Virus record (IMG/VR): IMGVR_UViG_3300010938_000074
Span: 1 to 41,844 of that record
Direction: 5' to 3' (one strand)
Origin: a virus
Length of the DNA: 41,844 nucleotides
In this document: positions 39,008 through 41,844 of the stretch, one piece after another
Layout of the letters: each line of letters starts with the position of its first letter
Position numbering within the stretch: position 1 is the first letter of the stretch
The notes under the pieces: model-generated
Told to the model about the DNA's origin: nothing
What the model saw: the letters and a program-made list of their open reading frames with translations, nothing else
Database searches by the model: none
Translations under genes and position numbers: made by a program

Positions 39008-39367
39008 CTAGGCGCGCATGGCCGACCGCCGGGAGTAGGCGAGGTCAACCGCGCGGCGGAAAGCTTCGCGGGTTTGAACGTCGCGGAACATGGCCTCTTC
39101 CGCGAACCACCGGAGCGCTTCCAGCATGCTCACGCTCCGGTCGACGGCGACGGCCACCCCCGCCACCGCCAGCGGAAACCGCGTGCACCGAATCGCGGTC
39201 ACCTGGAGGCACGCGTCGCGCGTGTAGGGCGATTCGCAAATCAATTCTTGTGCGTACTCCTCCACAGCATCGGTGGTGGTCATAATGCTGTTGAGTTGTA
39301 CAGCGCGGTAGCACTCGTCCGCGATTCGGTCTACCGCGTCCTCATACGAGGGGCGAGGGTCGTACAT
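39008..39367 (-). CDS. Small hypothetical helical protein
   Basis: This is a 119-residue protein. MYDPRPSYEDAVDRIADECY, then AVEEYAQELICES, LAVAGVAVAVDRSVSMLEAL and a basic C-terminus are mainly helical. GGAGG from the element precedes the ATG at 39367; the ATG at 39385 lies inside the element and is less likely. An ID-EC-RA-Q helix resembles the 75-residue proteins (LAEDCHRAV; YAEELVDSS), so a distant relation is possible. Confidence 0.55.
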   Translation of the reverse strand: MYDPRPSYEDAVDRIADECYRAVQLNSIMTTTDAVEEYAQELICESPYTRDACLQVTAIRCTRFPLAVAGVAVAVDRSVSMLEALRWFAEEAMFRDVQTREAFRRAVDLAYSRRSAMRA

Positions 39368-39374
39368 ACCTGCC

Positions 39375-39459
39375 TCCGACGCCATCGGGCAGCCTATTCT
39401 GCCCGATCCCGCCCGCTAGGCGGGCGCGGTCCCTGTGTGGGACCGCCGCACGCATGGAG
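39375..39459 (-). promoter_or_regulatory. Intercistronic three-hairpin element, copy 5
   Basis: Hairpin A is CGGTCCC/GGGACCG, B is CCCGCC/GGCGGG, and C is ATCGGGCAG/CTGCCCGAT, a perfect stem with loop AATAGG. A GGCGTCGGAGG site follows. Its GCATGGAG box is the point where the duplicated 386-bp block begins. Confidence 0.88.
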
Positions 39460-39461
39460 CG

Positions 39462-39803
39462 TTAGATCGTCACGGGCGGAAGCTTGCCGATGCAGTCCTC
39501 GGCCAGGTCCTCCATGCCCATCTCGCGCGCCACCCGCTGGATGGCCTGAGGGATGTCCGCCCCGGCGTCGACACACTCGCCCCCGGCGTAGCTGCGCTCA
39601 CCCTGCCACCGGGTCTCGTACTCGCCGGTGACGATGGCGCGCCCGTCCGCGTGGACGCGGACGCGCAGCCGCCGCTTGCGGTCGGCCTGGAAGGCCAGCG
39701 GGCCGCGCGGCCACTTGGCCTCCGCCACCACCGGCCAGTCCGCCTCCAGGATGCGGACGGGTCGCCGTCCGGTGAGGGGGACCGTGATGTACTCGTTCGA
39801 CAT
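39462..39803 (-). CDS. Small hypothetical protein, copy 1 of exact duplicate
   Basis: This 113-residue protein (MSNEYITVPLTGRRPVRI...) is mostly beta/alpha with a late helix DIPQAIQRVAREMGMEDLAE. It is identical in sequence to the product of 40214-40555. GGAGGAAAGA precedes the ATG. Function unknown. The exact DNA identity indicates a recent duplication. Confidence 0.65.
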   Translation of the reverse strand: MSNEYITVPLTGRRPVRILEADWPVVAEAKWPRGPLAFQADRKRRLRVRVHADGRAIVTGEYETRWQGERSYAGGECVDAGADIPQAIQRVAREMGMEDLAEDCIGKLPPVTI

Positions 39804-39810
39804 TCTTTCC

Positions 39811-39898
39811 TCCGACGCCACTCGCCGGACCATTCCGGTGGATCCCGCCCGCTAGGCGGGCGCGGCTCCCCAGCAGAGGAGCCGCCGCACGCATGGAG
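39811..39898 (-). promoter_or_regulatory. Intercistronic three-hairpin element, copy 6
   Basis: Hairpins A (CGGCTCC/GGAGCCG) and B match copy 4. Hairpin C pairs only at the inner CCGG/CCGG with loop AATGGT; the outer stem mismatches. It looks like a hybrid in which only the 3' half (toward the gene) was copied, since identity with copy 7 ends inside this hairpin. Confidence 0.8.
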
Positions 39899-39901
39899 GA
39901 G

Positions 39902-40207
39902 CTATTCGGCGGCATCTCGCTTGAGCCGCTCGACGAACCGCGCGATCAGCCGCTCCGGGACCGCCGCTTTGGTCGCCAAGTCGCGAATGGCCGCAACGAC
40001 GGTATGGAGCGTCGGCCAGGCGACGTAGCGTTCATACGTCTCGATGGGGAACGGACGCCACCTCGGCGTCCGTCGATCCCGCACTACGCGCACCCGGACG
40101 TGCGCGTAGACGCCGGCCTCGTCGTGCCGGATAGCGACCTCCAGGCAGATATCCCGCCGGTTGGTCGCGTCCTGCCCTACCGTGCTGATGTGTGTGTACG
40201 CATGCAT
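39902..40207 (-). CDS. Small hypothetical protein
   Basis: This is a 101-residue protein. MHAYTHISTVGQDATNRRDI leads into a beta stretch (VYAHVRVRVVRDRRTPRWRP) and a helical C-terminus (ATKAAVPERLIARFVERLKR). Its upstream element is lost: only the GCATGGAG box lies between it and the stop of the upstream gene, and the box supplies the ATG. Function unknown. It may have been joined to the duplicated cassette at the box. Confidence 0.5.
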   Translation of the reverse strand: MHAYTHISTVGQDATNRRDICLEVAIRHDEAGVYAHVRVRVVRDRRTPRWRPFPIETYERYVAWPTLHTVVAAIRDLATKAAVPERLIARFVERLKRDAAE

Positions 40208-40213
40208 GGAGCG

Positions 40214-40555
40214 TTAGATCGTCACGGGCGGAAGCTTGCCGATGCAGTCCTCGGCCAGGTCCTCCATGCCCATCTCGCGCGCCACCCGCTGGATGGCCTG
40301 AGGGATGTCCGCCCCGGCGTCGACACACTCGCCCCCGGCGTAGCTGCGCTCACCCTGCCACCGGGTCTCGTACTCGCCGGTGACGATGGCGCGCCCGTCC
40401 GCGTGGACGCGGACGCGCAGCCGCCGCTTGCGGTCGGCCTGGAAGGCCAGCGGGCCGCGCGGCCACTTGGCCTCCGCCACCACCGGCCAGTCCGCCTCCA
40501 GGATGCGGACGGGTCGCCGTCCGGTGAGGGGGACCGTGATGTACTCGTTCGACAT
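40214..40555 (-). CDS. Small hypothetical protein, copy 2 of exact duplicate
   Basis: This copy is identical to the gene at 39462-39803 (113 residues). The identical block extends from 39452 to 39837 and from 40204 to 40589 on the DNA. Its left boundary is the GCATGGAG box. Function unknown; one copy may be redundant. Confidence 0.65.
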   Translation of the reverse strand: MSNEYITVPLTGRRPVRILEADWPVVAEAKWPRGPLAFQADRKRRLRVRVHADGRAIVTGEYETRWQGERSYAGGECVDAGADIPQAIQRVAREMGMEDLAEDCIGKLPPVTI

Positions 40556-40562
40556 TCTTTCC

Positions 40563-40647
40563 TCCGACGCCACTCGCCGGACCATTCCGACGGGCCCCGC
40601 CCGCTAGGCGGGTGCGGTCCCATGGAGGGACCACCGCACGCATGGAG
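40563..40647 (-). promoter_or_regulatory. Intercistronic three-hairpin element, copy 7
   Basis: Hairpin A is GGTCCC/GGGACC, B is CCCGCC/GGCGGG, and C pairs over six bases (CGTCGG/CCGGCG, loop AATGGT). A GTCGGAGGAAAG site follows. The 3' part is shared exactly with copy 6. It separates the duplicated gene from the next gene. Confidence 0.85.
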
Positions 40648-40914
40648 CTAGGGCTTCGCTCGAGCAAGCTCGATCTGCGCCGCGAGTTCCCGCCCGCGCG
40701 GTGTCAGGGCCAGGCAATCGCCGCTCGACGTGGCGATCCCCCCCTCGAGCAAAAGCGATCGCAGAAGCTGGTAGTCGTCGAAGGTCACGCCGTCCTGCAT
40801 GAGGCCGGCGTAGATGTGCCCCTCCGGCGCTCCGGCGCCGTCCGCCTCGTCAAGCGCCATGATCACGGCGACCAGCAAGCCGTTCAAGCGGTCCCTCGTC
40901 ATCCTCGTCATCAT
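40648..40914 (-). CDS. Small winged-helix-like protein
   Basis: This is an 88-residue protein. MMTRMTRDRLNGLLVAVIMA, then QDGVTFDDYQLLRSLLLEGG, then CLALTPRGRELAAQI fits a small winged helix. Starts at 40914, 40911 and 40902 are all in frame; spacing from GGAGGA suits 40911. A DNA-binding role is suggested by pattern only. Confidence 0.55.
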   Translation of the reverse strand: MMTRMTRDRLNGLLVAVIMALDEADGAGAPEGHIYAGLMQDGVTFDDYQLLRSLLLEGGIATSSGDCLALTPRGRELAAQIELARAKP

Positions 40915-40919
40915 CGTCC

Positions 40920-41006
40920 TCCGACGCCATCCGCCGGACCATTCCGACGGATCCCGCCCGCTAGGCGGGCGCGGCCCCTTATGCCGGAGCCGACGCACGC
41001 ATGGAG
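40920..41006 (-). promoter_or_regulatory. Intercistronic three-hairpin element, copy 8
   Basis: Hairpin A is CGGCTCC/GGGGCCG (one G-U pair), B is CCCGCC/GGCGGG, and C is ATCCGTCGG/CCGGCGGAT with loop AATGGT. A GGCGTCGGAGGA site follows. All three stems pair in the minus transcript. Confidence 0.88.
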
Positions 41007-41007
41007 T

Positions 41008-41334
41008 CTAGTCGTCGATCGCGAGCAACTGCTCGACGCAGTGCTCCGCGGCTTCACGGGGCGCGCCCGCTTCCTCCGCGAGGACGCGCACCTCGGCCGC
41101 GATGGCCTGCTTGTCGCTCGCCCCGGAAAAAGTGCGGGTCTTCAGGGGGTAATAGACCCCGGCCTTTTCCTGCTCGACACGGAGCCTCGCGACGTCGTTG
41201 TCGATCGACGCCGCGACGATCCACAGGGTGTCCGCCTTCTCGTCCCAGCAGAGCCCCGTGACCAACAAGGCCCCGCGGGAGGCGGAGTACACACCCCGCC
41301 AGTAGATCTCGGCGAACTCATCGATCGTGAGCAT
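41008..41334 (-). CDS. Small hypothetical protein
   Basis: This is a 108-residue protein. MLTIDEFAEIYWRGVYSASR is followed by a beta segment (GLCWDEKADTLWIVAA) and helices (KQAIAAEVRVLAEEAG; AAEHCVEQLL). The last helix resembles those of the 75- and 119-residue proteins in this operon. GGAGGACACAAG precedes the ATG. No family is recognised. Confidence 0.55.
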   Translation of the reverse strand: MLTIDEFAEIYWRGVYSASRGALLVTGLCWDEKADTLWIVAASIDNDVARLRVEQEKAGVYYPLKTRTFSGASDKQAIAAEVRVLAEEAGAPREAAEHCVEQLLAIDD

Positions 41335-41343
41335 CTTGTGTCC

Positions 41344-41430
41344 TCCGACGCCACCGACCGGCCTATTCCGGTCGGCCCCGCCTGCTGGGCGGGTGCGTCT
41401 CCCAGGGCGGGAGACGCCGCACGCATGGAA
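41344..41430 (-). promoter_or_regulatory. Intercistronic three-hairpin element, copy 9
   Basis: Hairpin A is GCGTCTCCC/GGGAGACGC, B is CCGCCC/GGCGGG-like with a different loop, and C is CCGACCGG/CCGGTCGG, perfect, with loop AATAGG. A GGCGTCGGAGGA site follows. The terminal box is GCATGGAA. It is the promoter-proximal copy. Confidence 0.85.
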
Positions 41431-41432
41431 GA

Positions 41433-41540
41433 TCAGTCTTTCATCCGCGCCTCCGATAGGTCGGCGCCGGTGATGCGCGTGCCCACGAGCCTGGCGATCT
41501 CGTGTCGATCGCCGTTCTTCATCATCTTTCGCATGACCAT
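41433..41540 (-). CDS. 35-residue first gene of accessory operon
   Basis: MVMRKMMKNGDRHEIARLVG, then TRITGADLSEARMKD, lies directly after the promoter-like module; a second start is at 41534. Its end (ITGADLSEARM) looks like a piece of pentapeptide repeat. It may be the remnant of a longer pentapeptide gene or a leader peptide at the operon head. No ribosome site is seen, so translation may be leaderless. Confidence 0.45.
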   Translation of the reverse strand: MVMRKMMKNGDRHEIARLVGTRITGADLSEARMKD

Positions 41541-41844
41541 ATATTAGCGCGGTATCGCGACAGAAAAAGAAAAATCCGTCCTACCCGCAAATATATTTCT
41601 GTGCCAAACACGCACGCCGGCGCGAGAATTCTAGAATCTAATGGCGTGCCAAACGAGCCCCCGAAGGTTCGGCCGGTAACTTTATTTCCGGCCGGCGCGG
41701 CGAGATCGCCCGGGCCCGTAGGGCGCGCCCTGGTAGCCCAGGTGGCCCTGGTGGCGCCGTAGGGGCGCCCAGGTGGCCCCGGGGGCGCCGTAGGGGCGCC
41801 CAGGAGGCCCCGGTAGCCCCGGGGGCGCCGTAGGGGCGCCCAGG
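41531..41844 (-). repeat. Right copy of promoter/minisatellite module, cut by window end
   Basis: This block repeats the left module (219-532) with small differences: the operator-like palindrome reads CGCGGTATCGCG here, and there are a few substitutions and a one-base deletion. After a 31-bp minisatellite unit at 41761-41791 come one full 40-bp unit and 13 bases of the next. The non-identity shows that this is a second copy, not a terminal overlap of one locus. It would drive the leftward operon that starts at 41540. Confidence 0.8.

Noticed and set aside
39385-41426. ATG inside the GCATGGAG box as a conserved leader peptide or fused start
   Set aside because: The frame is in register with the downstream gene in some copies only and out of register in others, so a conserved coding role is unlikely.
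36519-41430. Hairpins of the intercistronic element as simple terminators
   Set aside because: None is followed by a T-run on the minus strand, and a ribosome site and gene follow each copy directly.
36519-41430. CRISPR array reading of the regularly spaced repeats
   Set aside because: The spaced segments are genes of different length with ribosome sites, and the repeats are ~87-nt structured elements that vary in sequence.
1-41844. Window ends as a direct terminal repeat proving a complete genome
   Set aside because: The two end modules differ at several bases and by a one-base deletion, so they are two loci and not one overlapping end.

Overview
The window is a nearly complete genome, or a large part of one, of a tailed dsDNA phage or prophage-like element with GC-rich DNA. 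The evidence is a small and large terminase, a portal, a Mu F-like head protein, a Mu-like protease/scaffold, a decoration protein, a Mu T-like major capsid protein, neck and tail-completion proteins, a tail tube, tail-tip proteins and a long proline-rich tail fibre, all on the + strand. No tRNA, rRNA, CRISPR array, integrase or DNA polymerase was recognised, and no endolysin either. The host cannot be named from the sequence. GC richness, a lipoprotein signal and very compact overlapping genes only suggest a high-GC, probably Gram-negative, bacterium.

Layout. (i) 1-2498, minus strand: a partial gene at the left edge, a GC-rich 40-bp minisatellite next to an AT-rich promoter-like module, then a tight run of seven small overlapping genes, including two tandem zinc-ribbon-like paralogues and a stand-alone protein resembling the C-terminal domain of B12-dependent ribonucleotide reductase. 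(ii) 2499-2733, divergent control region with repeat motifs and a good sigma70-like promoter feeding an apparently leaderless HTH gene. (iii) 2734-9537, plus: HTH regulator, SNF2-type helicase, a possible ssDNA-binding-type protein, a primase-like protein, a UvrD-like helicase and a VRR-NUC nuclease. (iv) 9513-13826: terminase genes, a ParB-like/DNA methyltransferase fusion and a putative membrane/lipoprotein (lysis?) cluster. (v) 13830-16908: small beta-rich virion-like proteins unusually placed between terminase and portal. (vi) 16910-35357: head and tail genes, starting with a portal fused to a complete type IB topoisomerase catalytic domain. (vii) 35344-41540, minus: an accessory operon of small genes, including three pentapeptide-repeat paralogues and a clamp-like protein. 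Most of its genes are separated by copies of one ~87-nt intercistronic element. (viii) 41531-41844: a second, non-identical copy of the promoter/minisatellite module, truncated by the window end.

The most striking observation is the intercistronic element of region vii. Nine full copies each contain three hairpins followed by a Shine-Dalgarno sequence. The stems of the first and third hairpins change sequence from copy to copy but keep pairing, the third keeps a six-nucleotide loop (consensus RATRGK), and the wobble pairs fit only the minus-strand transcript. A 386-bp perfect duplication of one gene begins exactly at the element's terminal GCATGGAG box and ends inside its third hairpin. This suggests that genes move as cassettes bounded by these elements. 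The second main finding is the portal-topoisomerase IB fusion.

If the molecule is circular, regions i, vii and viii form one leftward accessory arm and 2734-35357 one rightward arm, diverging near 2.5-2.7 kb and converging at 35.35 kb. This is an inference: the window ends inside a minisatellite that would stop an assembler.
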